64,000 bases of DNA from a bacterium (GTDB taxonomy: Bacteria > CAIWAD01): contig JAUIFJ010000009.1 of NCBI GenBank assembly GCA_030429345.1, positions 62,001 through 126,000 on the forward strand, given 5' to 3'. Below are positions 38,369-48,742 of this stretch, in pieces. Both the position numbers and the translations under genes were made by a program. The notes under the pieces are model-generated. The model did not search any database. It had not been told where the DNA came from and saw nothing but the letters and a program-made list of their open reading frames with translations. Numbering within the stretch: position 1 is the stretch's first letter; the number at the start of each line of letters is the position of its first letter.

Positions 38369-38731
38369 CTATTCGTCGCGGTGGACCGTATCCGGCGAGA
38401 AGGCCGGCAGGCAGACGGCGACATACTCCGCGCCTTCCGGGCCGGGAGTGCTGTAGCGGATCCATTCTCCCGCATCGGTGATCACGGCCTGTCCGGCGCG
38501 CACGCTCAGGGTTCCCCCTTCGTGTTCCACCTGCAGGGTTCCTTTCAGCACCAGCGTGATCTCGCGGAAGTCCGGACGCTGGCCGGGCTCGACCCAGCCG
38601 GAAGGCGAGACCATGCGGGCCACGCTCAGGCCTTCGTCTTTCGTGTTCACCCGGCCCACGTACTCCTCGATCCGTTTCGGTTTCGTGCCTGCGGAATCGA
38701 TCACGGAGGGACCTTCAATCATTCTGGGCAT
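38369..38731 (-). CDS. Cupin domain protein
   Basis: REITLVLKGTLQVEHEGGTLSVRAGQAVITDAGEWIRY. Confidence 0.83.
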   Translation of the reverse strand: MPRMIEGPSVIDSAGTKPKRIEEYVGRVNTKDEGLSVARMVSPSGWVEPGQRPDFREITLVLKGTLQVEHEGGTLSVRAGQAVITDAGEWIRYSTPGPEGAEYVAVCLPAFSPDTVHRDE

Positions 38732-38803
38732 GTCGCGCTCCTTCCAGCGTGTGATGCATGGGTATCCGCCGCCATCGGGAACGCGTGGCGGCAGCAATCT
38801 CTC

Positions 38804-39586
38804 TCATTCTTCTTCCGGCATCTCCGGCAGGTCCGAGTACGGCACATCCAGGGCAATGCCGAAGTGCTCCTCCAGCGCGTCCAGATATCCGGGTGCGTCC
38901 GGAAACTGGATCACGCTCATATCCGGACCGCGACCCATCGTGCAACGGCGATCCTGCAGCCTCAGCATGCCGTTCTCCCTGCGGATCACGGCAATGCGCA
39001 TGCGCGTGAAGTGGCTGTCGGGGTGGGTCGAGGTGTAGTGGTTCCCGTAGACGATGTCCATCGGCACGACGGGCATGCAATCCAGGCTGTAGAGGTCGAT
39101 CCAGTCCTCGTCCTCGCGAACCTGCAGCAACAGGCCCAGCGCGTGTCCACGCATGCGGTAGCTGTCCCTGCCGCAGCGTGTCACAGTGCCTTCCTCAAGG
39201 GGAAGCGGGCAGGGCGGGGTCCTGGAGCCGAAGCCCGTATCCACCAGCCAGGTGCGTCCCGCAAGGGTGACCCCAGTCACCTGGTGGCTGCGCCCCGTGG
39301 GTTCTCCATGCAGGTGCACGCGCGCCAGCAAGGGGCGCGCCTCGAAGCCGGCTGCCTGGAGGGCGCGCAGGAAGAGCCCGTTGAGCTCGAAGCAGTAGCC
39401 GCCGCGCCGGCCGCGGAGCAGCTTGTCCACCTGGGCCGCGGGGTCCAGGTCGATTCCCCGACCGAGCAGGATGTCGAAGTTCTCGAAGGGGATGCTCTGC
39501 AGCTGGGCAAACTGCAGCTCGGCCAGGACATCCTGGCAGGGCCTGCCCGGAGTGGATACGCCGATGCGCGAGCAGTACTCGTCCAT
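38804..39586 (-). CDS. Arylamine N-acetyltransferase family protein
   Basis: RRGGYCFELNGLFLRALQAAGF catalytic Cys motif; IPFENFDI; WLVDTGFG. Confidence 0.9.
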   Translation of the reverse strand: MDEYCSRIGVSTPGRPCQDVLAELQFAQLQSIPFENFDILLGRGIDLDPAAQVDKLLRGRRGGYCFELNGLFLRALQAAGFEARPLLARVHLHGEPTGRSHQVTGVTLAGRTWLVDTGFGSRTPPCPLPLEEGTVTRCGRDSYRMRGHALGLLLQVREDEDWIDLYSLDCMPVVPMDIVYGNHYTSTHPDSHFTRMRIAVIRRENGMLRLQDRRCTMGRGPDMSVIQFPDAPGYLDALEEHFGIALDVPYSDLPEMPEEE

Positions 39587-39745
39587 GGGAAAGCTCTCCC
39601 CGGACCCTTCATGCCGTGTTGTGCGGATCATGCGGGAGTATACCACTTCGCGGCCCATGCCGACCACGGGAATCGACGGCCGTCCAGATCCAGCACAATG
39701 CGGTCAGGCGTGTACACCGCCCCCGCCGAAAGAGGGTTTCGGCGT

Positions 39746-40534
39746 CTACCCGGACGACCCGGCCTGGATGCCTTCTTCGGCCAGCAGCTGCAGCAGCCGG
39801 AAGAAGGCCTCGTTCGATCGGATCGATGCGGTTTCCGCCAGGGTGTGGTAGCCCAGCGTGGGAATCTGCAGTGTCGCGCCCTGGACGCTGCCGGCGCTGG
39901 CCGCGATCACGCGTCCCATTTCCGTGCTGCCCACGGAACGCGGCGGAGTGCCCGGCTCCGCGCGGCGGTCCAGCTCCTCGATGTAGCGATCCTTGTAGAC
40001 GAAACTCAAGCCTTCGCCGCGACAAAGGGTTTCCAGGCGTTCCTGCAGCGCCGGATCGAAGGCCGCGTTGGCGTCCCGCGTTCGCAGCACAAGGTCCGGC
40101 AGGTCCTGTACGCCGGCCTCGGCGAAGGGGCTGGTATCCACGACGATCAACTGTTTGATGGGCGTGTCACGCCTGCGGATCCACTCCATCAGGAAGCGCC
40201 AGCTGCTGCCCGACTCCTCCTGCGCCGTGAAACAGGCTGTCCCGCGGAAACCGTGGTCGAAAAGGTGGACCAGGTGCGCCACCGTCAGCACGTTGTCCAG
40301 CTGGCCGCTGAGCGTCTCCTCCCCGATCGTGAGACGATCGGTGAAGGCGACCGGCGTGCCCGGCACCAGGTGCTCCAGGCCCTGGATCTCGAAGATGGCG
40401 TTGTTGCGCCGCTCGCGGAGGAAGGCCCGGGAATCGGGGGTCGACTCCGGCGCGTGGATTCCGTGACGGTCCGCGCCTTCCCCGGGCAGCGGACATCCTG
40501 CAGAAAGTACGAAGCACGGTCGAGTAATCGCCAT
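39746..40534 (-). CDS. M42/M20-like aminopeptidase-family protein, short N-terminus
   Basis: LDNVLTVAHLVHLF, TACFTAQEESGSSW, VVDTSPF, TLGYHTLAETASI. Confidence 0.68.
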   Translation of the reverse strand: MAITRPCFVLSAGCPLPGEGADRHGIHAPESTPDSRAFLRERRNNAIFEIQGLEHLVPGTPVAFTDRLTIGEETLSGQLDNVLTVAHLVHLFDHGFRGTACFTAQEESGSSWRFLMEWIRRRDTPIKQLIVVDTSPFAEAGVQDLPDLVLRTRDANAAFDPALQERLETLCRGEGLSFVYKDRYIEELDRRAEPGTPPRSVGSTEMGRVIAASAGSVQGATLQIPTLGYHTLAETASIRSNEAFFRLLQLLAEEGIQAGSSG

Positions 40535-40540
40535 GCAATC

Positions 40541-43195
40541 CTAGCCCGCCGTGAACCAGTAGCTCAGCTTGAGCGCCACCAGGTTGTCGCCGGCAATCGA
40601 GAGGGCGTCGAAGGGGTCCGGCACGCGGTCGGGGGATTCCGTCGCGCGGAACTTGCCGCGGTCCTGCTGCCAGATGAAGTAGAAGGAGCTGCCCAGCCGC
40701 CAGTCCCAGCGGACGACGACGTTCGAGCGCCAGCTCCCGAACTCGAAGTCGTCACGACGAACCTGCAGGGGGTCTCCGGAAGGCGTCGTCTCGGGCAGGG
40801 TCCAGGTTCCCTCTTCCCGTGTGACAACTCCCATATCGGCGTAGCGCCGCACGATGTCGCTGCGCGCCCCGAGTGCCCGCCCCGGGTCCGAATAGCGGAT
40901 GCTCGCCTGGAAGGGCTCCACGTAGAGTTCGAAGCGCAGGCGGGGATTCACCGTGTAGCGGACACGCGTGTTGAGCTTGATCTCGCGATAGTCCAGGCGG
41001 GCGAAGAGCACGCGCTCGCCGCCTTGTGTGTCATAGCGTCCCAGGTACTGCAGGGGCTGCACGTCCCGGGTCCAGCCCGGATTGATGCGGAACTCCCAGT
41101 GGGGATTCGGGCGCAGGCGGGTGAAGAACCAGTGGTCCATGGACAGGCGTCCGTCCGTTCCCCAGTTCATGCTGCCGCCCCAGGAAACGGAATTGGGATC
41201 CTGCAGCTGCGCGCTTTCCACCGAGTACCAGGCGCTGTTGCCGGCGCGCGTGGCCAATGTAATTCCTCCCCTGCTCAAATGGTCGCTGTAGGCGCCGAAG
41301 GCGTGATGCACTCCGCCCTCCAGGGTCCAGAAGTTCCGGAACTGCCCCCAGCCTTCCAGCTCCGTGCCGCGGCTGGTGGGCAGCCCGCCGAAGTTCCAGG
41401 CCGCGTAGGCGTCCCACTCCACGTTCCAGCGGCGGAAAAAGCCCTGTCCGCGATTCTCTTCCCAGGAGATCTCGGCCCAGGCATCCACGTCGTCCGCGCT
41501 GCTCAGGCTGCCAAGGTCGTTCAGTTCGAAGCCCGGGGATTCGGCCTGGGTGCCCAGCCACCAGTTGAGGTGCTCGCCGCCCGGCTTCCCCAGTTCCAGG
41601 TTGGCCGCCCACCCGGACAGGGTCGTCCGGCCCGGATCATAGTGCACGTGATCCACGTCAGGACGCTGGTAGTAGCGCGCGCTCGATCGCTGCAGGCGGG
41701 CAATCACCGTGCTGTCCCCCTCGACGCGGCTGCCGCCCCACCAGCCGGCGAGCTGGTAGTCGCCGTCCTTGAATCGCCAGAGTCCGTCAACGCCGCCGGA
41801 AAAGGCGTTCTCCGTATACTCCTCGCGCAGGGGGACGGAATCGTCCAGGTCCCGGGCAAGCCCCGTGAGCGACACGCCGAAGAGCGAACCGCTCTTGCCG
41901 AGTTCCTGCTGCAGGCGCAGGACCGCGGATCCGGCGCGCGGTTCGACGAGGGTTTCCCCGTATTGCCTGCCTGCGCCGTCGGCGTTGTAGGTCTCCGCGC
42001 TCTCCTCGTCGGTCAGCGCGGCGAGCACGCCGATGGAGGTGCCGCCCGGCAGGCGGCCGGTGACCTTGGCCGCGCCCAGGATCGTCGTGTTCCGCGGCAC
42101 GTCGGCGTGTGTCACGGAGTCCGGCAGGTTGACCCGCGGCTGAGAGCCGATGCGCCGCGAATAATAGTAGCGCGGTCCGCGCCCCCGCAGCAGGGCGTCT
42201 CCCTCCAGGAAGAAGGGGCGCCGTTCGCTGAAGAAGGTCTCGAAGGCGCTCAGGTTGACTTCGGCGGGATCCGCCTCCACCTGGCCGAAGTCGGGATTGA
42301 TTGTCGCGTCGAGGGTCAGGTTCGGCCCCAGCCCCATCTTCAGGTCGCCGCCGATTCGCTGTTCGCCGTTGATCCTGTCTACAAAAGGATCGGCGTCGTC
42401 CGGATGCGCCGGCATGAAGGCCTCGCCGGCCATATAGGGCAGGAACTCGAAGCGCTTCGAGGGGCGGATGCCGCGTATACCGCGCAGCTCGCCGAAGTGG
42501 GAGGACCAGCCGGTCATCGATCGCGGGATCATCACCCAGTAGTCCTCCGCGTCGCGCTCGGGAGTCCAGCGGTCGATCTGCAGGCCCCAGACCTGCTCGT
42601 CTACATCATTGAAGCGCAGCTGGCTGAAGGGAATCCGCGCCTCCACCACCCAGTGGTCCTCGTGGATGCGCGTGCGTGTCTCCCAGTTCGGATTCCAGCT
42701 CATCACCTGGTTGTACTCCTCGTCCTCCGGTGTATACCAGTCCACCTGCACGCCGGAGGTCATGGTGCCGAAGGTGTAGCCCGTGCGACGATCGTGGAAG
42801 CTGTCGAAAGTGATGAAGAGCCCCTGGTTCTGGCCCATATCGTCCCGCGGACTCAGGCGGGCGTCGATCCGCCCGGTCAGCGGCGTCCAGAGGCGGGCGC
42901 CGATATACAGCGCATTCTCGTCGAAAAAGAAGGCGACTTCAGTCGCTTCGGCACCGTCCACCCCCTCCTCGGGATCCTTCTGCGTCATTTCGCGGATCCA
43001 GGCCGCTCGCCGCCAGGCCCCCTCGTCGAGTCGGGCGTCCACCTGCATGCGCTCGCCCTCCTCCAGCTGGATCGCCTGTGCCACCGGGCGCTCGGTACCG
43101 GCAACATGGGCCTGGGCAAGCGCAGTAAAACATAGATTTAGACCAGTCAACCACAAGAAAAAGCCGGGAGTCGTGTGCAGGCGGGGATCAATCAT
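40541..43195 (-). CDS. DUF5916 outer-membrane protein with CBM9-like N-terminal domain
   Basis: DARLDEGAWRRAAWIREMTQKDPEEGVDGAEATEVAFFFDENALYIGARLW; LNPDFGQVEADPAEVNLSAFETFFSERRPFFLEG. Confidence 0.9.
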   Translation of the reverse strand: MIDPRLHTTPGFFLWLTGLNLCFTALAQAHVAGTERPVAQAIQLEEGERMQVDARLDEGAWRRAAWIREMTQKDPEEGVDGAEATEVAFFFDENALYIGARLWTPLTGRIDARLSPRDDMGQNQGLFITFDSFHDRRTGYTFGTMTSGVQVDWYTPEDEEYNQVMSWNPNWETRTRIHEDHWVVEARIPFSQLRFNDVDEQVWGLQIDRWTPERDAEDYWVMIPRSMTGWSSHFGELRGIRGIRPSKRFEFLPYMAGEAFMPAHPDDADPFVDRINGEQRIGGDLKMGLGPNLTLDATINPDFGQVEADPAEVNLSAFETFFSERRPFFLEGDALLRGRGPRYYYSRRIGSQPRVNLPDSVTHADVPRNTTILGAAKVTGRLPGGTSIGVLAALTDEESAETYNADGAGRQYGETLVEPRAGSAVLRLQQELGKSGSLFGVSLTGLARDLDDSVPLREEYTENAFSGGVDGLWRFKDGDYQLAGWWGGSRVEGDSTVIARLQRSSARYYQRPDVDHVHYDPGRTTLSGWAANLELGKPGGEHLNWWLGTQAESPGFELNDLGSLSSADDVDAWAEISWEENRGQGFFRRWNVEWDAYAAWNFGGLPTSRGTELEGWGQFRNFWTLEGGVHHAFGAYSDHLSRGGITLATRAGNSAWYSVESAQLQDPNSVSWGGSMNWGTDGRLSMDHWFFTRLRPNPHWEFRINPGWTRDVQPLQYLGRYDTQGGERVLFARLDYREIKLNTRVRYTVNPRLRFELYVEPFQASIRYSDPGRALGARSDIVRRYADMGVVTREEGTWTLPETTPSGDPLQVRRDDFEFGSWRSNVVVRWDWRLGSSFYFIWQQDRGKFRATESPDRVPDPFDALSIAGDNLVALKLSYWFTAG

Positions 43196-43482
43196 GAGGG
43201 ATTCCTGTCTGGGGGCATGGACGCGAATCTGGTTGTGGATCTGATGTGTGAAGGGGATTGGACAGGGAGAAAGCGGATTGGTTACAAGCGAAGGCCTGGG
43301 CGACCGGCGACAGAAACCCCTTGCCTGCAGCAGCGACCCTTACATCGATGTCCCGTCCGGCGACGCGCTCGATAGGAATCGCCTCGAGTTCGGCGTGCCT
43401 CTGCCGGGAAACTCAGGCCCGATGCGCTCTCCCGGGTTCCTGCGCCGTATACGCCGCATGGTTCCAATGCCTCGAAGGCCGG

Positions 43483-44700
43483 CTAGTATTCGACAACGGC
43501 TTCGAGCTGGTACCAGGCGCTGCCGAGGATCAGGGGGAAGCGGGCGCTTGTCTGCGCGGTTTCCGAGACCAGCTCGAATGCTCCACCGGGCATGGGCGAA
43601 CCATAGACACGGTAGCCCGTGGCATGGGGAACCGGGTTCCACGAAAGCTCGACCGCGGAACCGTGATACTCGATGTCGAGGTGCGGAAACTCCATCGACC
43701 CCATGTCGGGAGCCGGCCCGCCGTAGCCGCGGGGATCCAGGTCGAGCAGCGTGTCGCCCTCCAGGGCAAGGAAGGCGGTCCCCGCATCGATGCAGCGCGA
43801 GGTGGATCGAAGTGTATACAAATCGTCACCGGGATCGCTGAAGGCCGGAGGATAGCTGATGTTCCCTTCGCCCCAGAAGATCTCGCCGTTCCCGTTGGTC
43901 ACGATCCCGTTGTGGATGTTGCTGTAGTACACGGATACCGAGCAGGAATCCTGCTGCGCGCTGAACTCGATGGCCGGGTTCGATACGCGCTCGTCGAAGA
44001 TGCAGTTGACCAGGACGGGATGGCAGTCGTTGTCAAGGTACATGCCGACTTCGTCCAGGCCGTTGTCCACGTTCGTCACGTTGATCAGCAGCGGGCTGGA
44101 ACCATCCTCGCAGTAGATCCCGCCCCCGTTGCCGGTGAGCCAGTTGCCGTAGATCGTGACCTGCCGCAGGATCGGGCTGGAACCGCCCCCGCAGTAGATG
44201 CCCGAGCCGCGTCCGGTCGTGTGGTTGTTGCGGACGATCACGTTCTCGATGACGGGCGCGGCTCCCAGGTGGCAACAGATGCCGCTGCCCTGGCCGGTGG
44301 CCTGGTTCTCCTGCACGATCAGGTTCTGCAGTCGCGGGCTGGCGTTGTATACGGCGATTCCTCCCGCCAGGTTCGTATGCTGGCCGTTCTGCAGGGTGAA
44401 GTTCTTCACGAGAGTCGAGGTGTCGATCAGGCTTTCCTCATGATAGCCGAACTGGATCACCGACCACCACTCGTAGCCGTCGATGATGCAGGTGCGCATG
44501 TCCTCCCCGATGAGCCGGATGCCGTTGACCTCCGGCCAGACCAGGATCTCGTAATACATCCCGGCCGCGACAAGGACCGTATCGCCGGGTTCGGACTGGT
44601 TGAGCGCTGCCTGTATCGTGCTCACATCCTCGGGCACGCGCCGCGTGGTGGCTGGCAGCGTCTGGCAGGTCAGCAGCAGGAGAAAAAGATAGACATGCAT
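43483..44700 (-). CDS. Secreted right-handed beta-helix protein with Fn3-like C-terminus
   Basis: Signal peptide; VPEDVSTIQAALNQSEPGDTVLVAAGMYYE; repeated GSGIYC/GGIYCE turns; AVELSWNPVPHATGYRVYG. Confidence 0.88.
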   Translation of the reverse strand: MHVYLFLLLLTCQTLPATTRRVPEDVSTIQAALNQSEPGDTVLVAAGMYYEILVWPEVNGIRLIGEDMRTCIIDGYEWWSVIQFGYHEESLIDTSTLVKNFTLQNGQHTNLAGGIAVYNASPRLQNLIVQENQATGQGSGICCHLGAAPVIENVIVRNNHTTGRGSGIYCGGGSSPILRQVTIYGNWLTGNGGGIYCEDGSSPLLINVTNVDNGLDEVGMYLDNDCHPVLVNCIFDERVSNPAIEFSAQQDSCSVSVYYSNIHNGIVTNGNGEIFWGEGNISYPPAFSDPGDDLYTLRSTSRCIDAGTAFLALEGDTLLDLDPRGYGGPAPDMGSMEFPHLDIEYHGSAVELSWNPVPHATGYRVYGSPMPGGAFELVSETAQTSARFPLILGSAWYQLEAVVEY

Positions 44701-44915
44701 GTGCCCACCCCGGGTAGAACAAAGGAACAACGGCATACGGGCAGCACTCGCTGCCCGATGGCGACAGCCTGAGGATAGGGAACCAGGGTGGCGAAGGGTT
44801 GATGCAGGTCAACCCCTGGAGGAACCGGAGCCGGCGTGATGCAGGATGCCCTGAAGACTTCGCGGGCACGCGCGGAATGGAAGAATGGCAGGACATTGGA
44901 AGGAGAGCTCCTCCC

Positions 44916-45761
44916 CTACCTTGCCGCCCGCCTCAGCTCCACAGCCCGCGGGACCCCCTTCTTGTCCGGATGCCGAAGGGCATGGCGGATCAGCGCCTTG
45001 CGCTCTGTAGTCGCGCCTTCCAGCCACTCCTCGCAGGTATCCAGCAGCAGTTCAGGATTGTCCTTGCCGATGTCGCCCAGGTGGTTGGCGACGCTGCGTC
45101 TCACATAGGGCGAGGGGTCGTCGCGCAGCTGTTCCAGAATCGGCAGGCAGGGACGGGGATCGGCGATGAAGACGCGCAGGCGCTTCCCCCAGGGCAGCCG
45201 GGGGCGCGGTCCTTCCGTACACAGGCGTCTCACATGGGGATCCGGATCCTTCGTCCAGTCTTTGAGCACGGCCAGGGTGCGCTCCGTCTGCTCCTCGAGA
45301 AAGGGGCGGATCGAGAACTCGGAGGTGAAACGACGGGTCAGTTCGTAGAGTGCCCGCATGGCCGGGTCGAAGGGGTCCCGTCCGGCATTGTCCTTCGCCT
45401 GTCGTCCGTGTGACGCCACCAGTGCGCCGTGCGGCAGGTAGAAGAAACCGGCCAGGCCATTGTCCTCCGTCTGCTCCAGGGGCGGAGTAAGGGATGCCAG
45501 CAGCAGCTCGGCGGCTTCCTCGAAGGGACGGTCCAGCACCTGCCAGAGCGCCTCGCCGATGTGCTCGCCGCGAGCCATGATCCCCAGGGGCTCCAGGCCG
45601 TCCTGTGCCACGCGGGAAAAGCGGTCGACGGGAAAAGAGGGGTCGGCCAACCTCAGGTTCGCGGCCATGGCATCGATGGCGGCCTGGCCCAGCAGGGTGT
45701 ACAGCGGCACGCCCTTCTCGATGGCTCTCGGCGCGGGGGGCAGCTCGGGTTTCGGGGACAA
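44916..45761 (-). CDS. DNA alkylation repair protein-like HEAT-repeat protein (AlkC/AlkD superfamily)
   Basis: PHVRRLCTEGPRPRLPWGKRL, SPYVRRSVANHLGDIGKDNPELLL, RHALRHPDKKG. Confidence 0.9.
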   Translation of the reverse strand: MSPKPELPPAPRAIEKGVPLYTLLGQAAIDAMAANLRLADPSFPVDRFSRVAQDGLEPLGIMARGEHIGEALWQVLDRPFEEAAELLLASLTPPLEQTEDNGLAGFFYLPHGALVASHGRQAKDNAGRDPFDPAMRALYELTRRFTSEFSIRPFLEEQTERTLAVLKDWTKDPDPHVRRLCTEGPRPRLPWGKRLRVFIADPRPCLPILEQLRDDPSPYVRRSVANHLGDIGKDNPELLLDTCEEWLEGATTERKALIRHALRHPDKKGVPRAVELRRAAR

Positions 45762-45794
45762 GGGGACTCCGGATCTCTGGTGAAGAACCGGAAG

Positions 45795-46916
45795 CTACGG
45801 CCGGGGCGGGACATTCGCCGGATCTTCCGGAGTCCCGGAAGTGCGCGATGGTTCCGCGATCCGCATGCCCTTTGCCCTCTTGCGCCACTTCCGGCGGGCC
45901 AGGGCGCGCATGTCCTGGACGTTGTCGGTCTCGTCTACAATCTCCAGGCCCATCAGGGTCTCGATGATGTCCTCCAGCGTCACCAGGCCGTCCGTGCCGC
46001 CATGCTCGCTGACGACCAGGGCCAGGTGCTGCCGCTCTTCCAGGAAGCGCTCGAGCAGCGCCATCAGGGACAGGCTCTGCGGCACGACAAGGATCTCCCT
46101 GCGCAGGGCGGACAGGGGCCTGGCGCCGTCTCCCCCGGCAGATTGGGCCAGCACCTCGTGCTTGAGCACGACGCCGGTGATCTGGTCCACGTTCTCCCGG
46201 TAGATCGGCAGGCGGGAGAAGGGTGTTTGTGTTACGGTAGGCAAGGCGTCGTCGACGGACTCGTCCTCCGGGAGGGCCGTCATCACCGTGCGGGGAGTCA
46301 TGATATCTGTCACACGCAGGGAGCCGAAGCGGAAGAGATTGTGGACGATCCGGTACTCGCGCAGGTCGACCGTGCCGGATTGCAGGCCGGCGGAGGCCAT
46401 CGCCACAAGCTCCTCCCGGGAGAAGACATGGCTCGCCTTCCCCCTGGACAGCAGGCGTGTGACACGCTCCGACAGCCAGACCACGGGGTAGAGCACGATG
46501 ACCAGCAGATTGACGAAATGCGCTGTCGGTCCGGCCAGCCGGGCCCAGTAGACGGCGCCGATGGTCTTGGGCACGATCTCGGAGAGGAAGAGGATCAAAA
46601 GGGTCATCACGGCCGAGAAGAGACCGAACCAGGCGCTGCCGAAGACGACCATTGCCTGTGCGCCGGCACCGATGGCGCCGACCGTGTGCGCGATCGTGTT
46701 CAGCGTCAGGATCGCCGCCAGTGAACGGTCGATGTTGTCCTGCTTGAGCCGCTTCAGCAGGGCGGCCCGTTTCGGCCGATGCTCCTTCTGGCTTTCGATC
46801 CAGGAGGGCGTCAGGCTGAGCAGAACCGCTTCCGCGATCGAGCAGAGAAAGGAGAAGCCGAGCGCCAGAAGGATGTACGCCAGCAGGAGCAGGAACTCCG
46901 GGCCGGATGGGTTCAC
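45795..46916 (-). CDS. CNNM/HlyC/CorC family (DUF21 plus CBS) transporter-like protein
   Basis: DUF21 TM domain; VTDIMTPRTVMTALPEDESVDDAL; VSEHGGTDGLVTLEDIIETLMG. Confidence 0.93.
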   Translation of the reverse strand: MNPSGPEFLLLLAYILLALGFSFLCSIAEAVLLSLTPSWIESQKEHRPKRAALLKRLKQDNIDRSLAAILTLNTIAHTVGAIGAGAQAMVVFGSAWFGLFSAVMTLLILFLSEIVPKTIGAVYWARLAGPTAHFVNLLVIVLYPVVWLSERVTRLLSRGKASHVFSREELVAMASAGLQSGTVDLREYRIVHNLFRFGSLRVTDIMTPRTVMTALPEDESVDDALPTVTQTPFSRLPIYRENVDQITGVVLKHEVLAQSAGGDGARPLSALRREILVVPQSLSLMALLERFLEERQHLALVVSEHGGTDGLVTLEDIIETLMGLEIVDETDNVQDMRALARRKWRKRAKGMRIAEPSRTSGTPEDPANVPPRP

Positions 46917-47068
46917 GATTGGAACTCCTTGTTCTGAAGTTGCTTGCCTCCGGAAGATCCCTGCAGGAAGGGATGCGGCTTCCTTCGATCCCCACGACCG
47001 GAAGCGAGGAAAGACAGGATACCCGCCAGAGCTGCAGGAGGTTTCCCCCCTATGTAGTTATGGCAGGA

Positions 47069-47434
47069 TCATTCCGCCAGCAGGGCCAGCATGACCAGAC
47101 GTCCATCCGGATCCCGGAAGGTCACGCAGTGTGTGGGATTGCCCTCCGCATCCGTCGGGCCGCTGTTCCGGATGTCGCTGGCGCCGGATTTCCGGATGTG
47201 CTCCAGCGCGGCGGGGAAATCGTCCGTGGCCAGGGTCAGCCAGGGCTTGTCCCACATCTCGTCCCCGTTGTGCGGCACGACGGCGATCGTCGCCCCCTCG
47301 CTCTTGTCCTGGAAGGTGCAGTAGAAGTCGTGATCCTCGAGAGTCGCGCTATCTCCCAAAACCGTGCTGAAGAAGTCCTTCAACCGGGCCGTCTCGGGAG
47401 TCGCAAAAGTGAACTGGGCAATGACGATTCTCAT
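47069..47434 (-). CDS. VOC family protein
   Basis: FTFATPETARLKDFFSTVLGDS...PTHCVTFRDPDGRLVMLALL. Confidence 0.85.
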   Translation of the reverse strand: MRIVIAQFTFATPETARLKDFFSTVLGDSATLEDHDFYCTFQDKSEGATIAVVPHNGDEMWDKPWLTLATDDFPAALEHIRKSGASDIRNSGPTDAEGNPTHCVTFRDPDGRLVMLALLAE

Positions 47435-47491
47435 GGTGTGACTCCCTGGTTGGTGAATGGACATTCGGTCTTTCGGTCGTGCCCTGGCGAA

Positions 47492-48121
47492 TCACTCGGA
47501 TGAAGGAAGCAACTCCAGTGCTCTCTTGTAGTCTTCAAGCAGGTTCGCCTCGCGCCACCAGAGGGAGTTCACTCCTTCGTAGAAGCCCTTCACATAGGTC
47601 AGCGGATTCGGCTCGGAAAAGTCGACCAATGACAGGGTCCCGGAAAAGTGGCTCACAACTTCCCGGTAGTCCTCCTGCTGGGAGTAGCATTGGCCCAGGG
47701 AAAGGACCAGGCTGTAGTCCATGTCCCGCAGTATGCCTGTGCTTTCGGCGGTTTTCCAGGCCGCCCCCTGCAGGCGGGCAGGCTGCCACATGCCACCCTC
47801 CCGTGTGTACAATTGCTGCAACAGCGATTCCAGGCTGTCGACGTCGGTTTGCGGTCCGCCGGGAAGCAGTGCCTTGCGCATGATGTCCAGGGTCTTGCCC
47901 TGGTAGGCGTGTGACTCCTGCAGGACCGCCCGGTTGGCATCGATCTCGTGGCGGATGCCCTGCAGAGAGCGCGCGACAAGGTCCGCCGTGCGTCGCGCCT
48001 CGCGCCATTCGTTGACCAGCAGAGCCAGCAGCACGGCCAGCACGATCGAGAAGATCTCCAGCGCCACGGCGGTTGCCGGAAAGGACTCGCGGAAACGGCG
48101 GAAGCGGCTGGTTCTCGACAT
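47492..48121 (-). CDS. Hypothetical single-TM protein
   Basis: TM VALEIFSIVLAVLLALLVNEWREARR followed by a helical domain. Confidence 0.7.
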   Translation of the reverse strand: MSRTSRFRRFRESFPATAVALEIFSIVLAVLLALLVNEWREARRTADLVARSLQGIRHEIDANRAVLQESHAYQGKTLDIMRKALLPGGPQTDVDSLESLLQQLYTREGGMWQPARLQGAAWKTAESTGILRDMDYSLVLSLGQCYSQQEDYREVVSHFSGTLSLVDFSEPNPLTYVKGFYEGVNSLWWREANLLEDYKRALELLPSSE

Positions 48122-48212
48122 GGCTCCTCCGGCCTTCGCTAGTGTCGTGATCCCGGGAGGACCGGATAATGCAGCTGGCTGCCCACTCCCGGGCCTGTGG
48201 CCCTTTGTCGCT

Positions 48213-48740
48213 TCAGCAATCGTGACTCCAATCGCTACGCTCGGCCAGCCCCAGCGCCAGCGCTCCGACCCAGGGCTGAAGGTCGGGGGCTTCGCCCAGG
48301 AGCTCCTGGAGCGCACCGCGCACCTGCTCGCGGTGCGCCGTTCCGTGATGCAAAGCCTGAAGCAGGACCACGCTGGCCCGGCACCGATAGGCGCCCTGGT
48401 CGAGTTGCAGGCCGGACTCGAGATCGATGCCGAGCGCCAGTCGTTCTTCCCAGCGACTCAAAGTCCGAACAACCCGCTCATCCAGTTCGCTCAGGGAGGG
48501 GAGCGGGTCGGGGTCTGCATCCGGATCCGCCCACTCGGGGCGCTCTCCCCCAAGCAGGGCCAGGTAGTGTGCATCACAGGCAATCGTGTGGGCCAGGGTG
48601 GCATGAAGGCTCCCGTATCCGCGAACCGGATGCTGGAGCCGCTCTCCCGGAAGATCCTGGCAGGCCCGGATCAGTTCTCGGGTCGCCCAGGCCTGGTGCC
48701 GGAAGGCTTGCAACAGGAACTTGTCAAGTGGAAGGGGCAC
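48213..48740 (-). CDS. DinB family protein (GTG start)
   Basis: HQAWATRELIRACQDLP, GSLHATLAHTIACDAHYLALL, LLQALHHGTAHREQV. Confidence 0.87.
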   Translation of the reverse strand: MPLPLDKFLLQAFRHQAWATRELIRACQDLPGERLQHPVRGYGSLHATLAHTIACDAHYLALLGGERPEWADPDADPDPLPSLSELDERVVRTLSRWEERLALGIDLESGLQLDQGAYRCRASVVLLQALHHGTAHREQVRGALQELLGEAPDLQPWVGALALGLAERSDWSHDC

Positions 48741-48742
48741 AG

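Noticed and set aside
38381-43135. 1584-aa plus-strand ORF
   Set aside because: Runs antisense across cupin, NAT, peptidase and DUF5916 genes; not a giant protein, just a stop-free frame in GC-rich DNA.
43196-43482. Small minus-strand ORF downstream of the beta-helix gene
   Set aside because: No SD, no recognisable domain, composition typical of noncoding GC-rich DNA.
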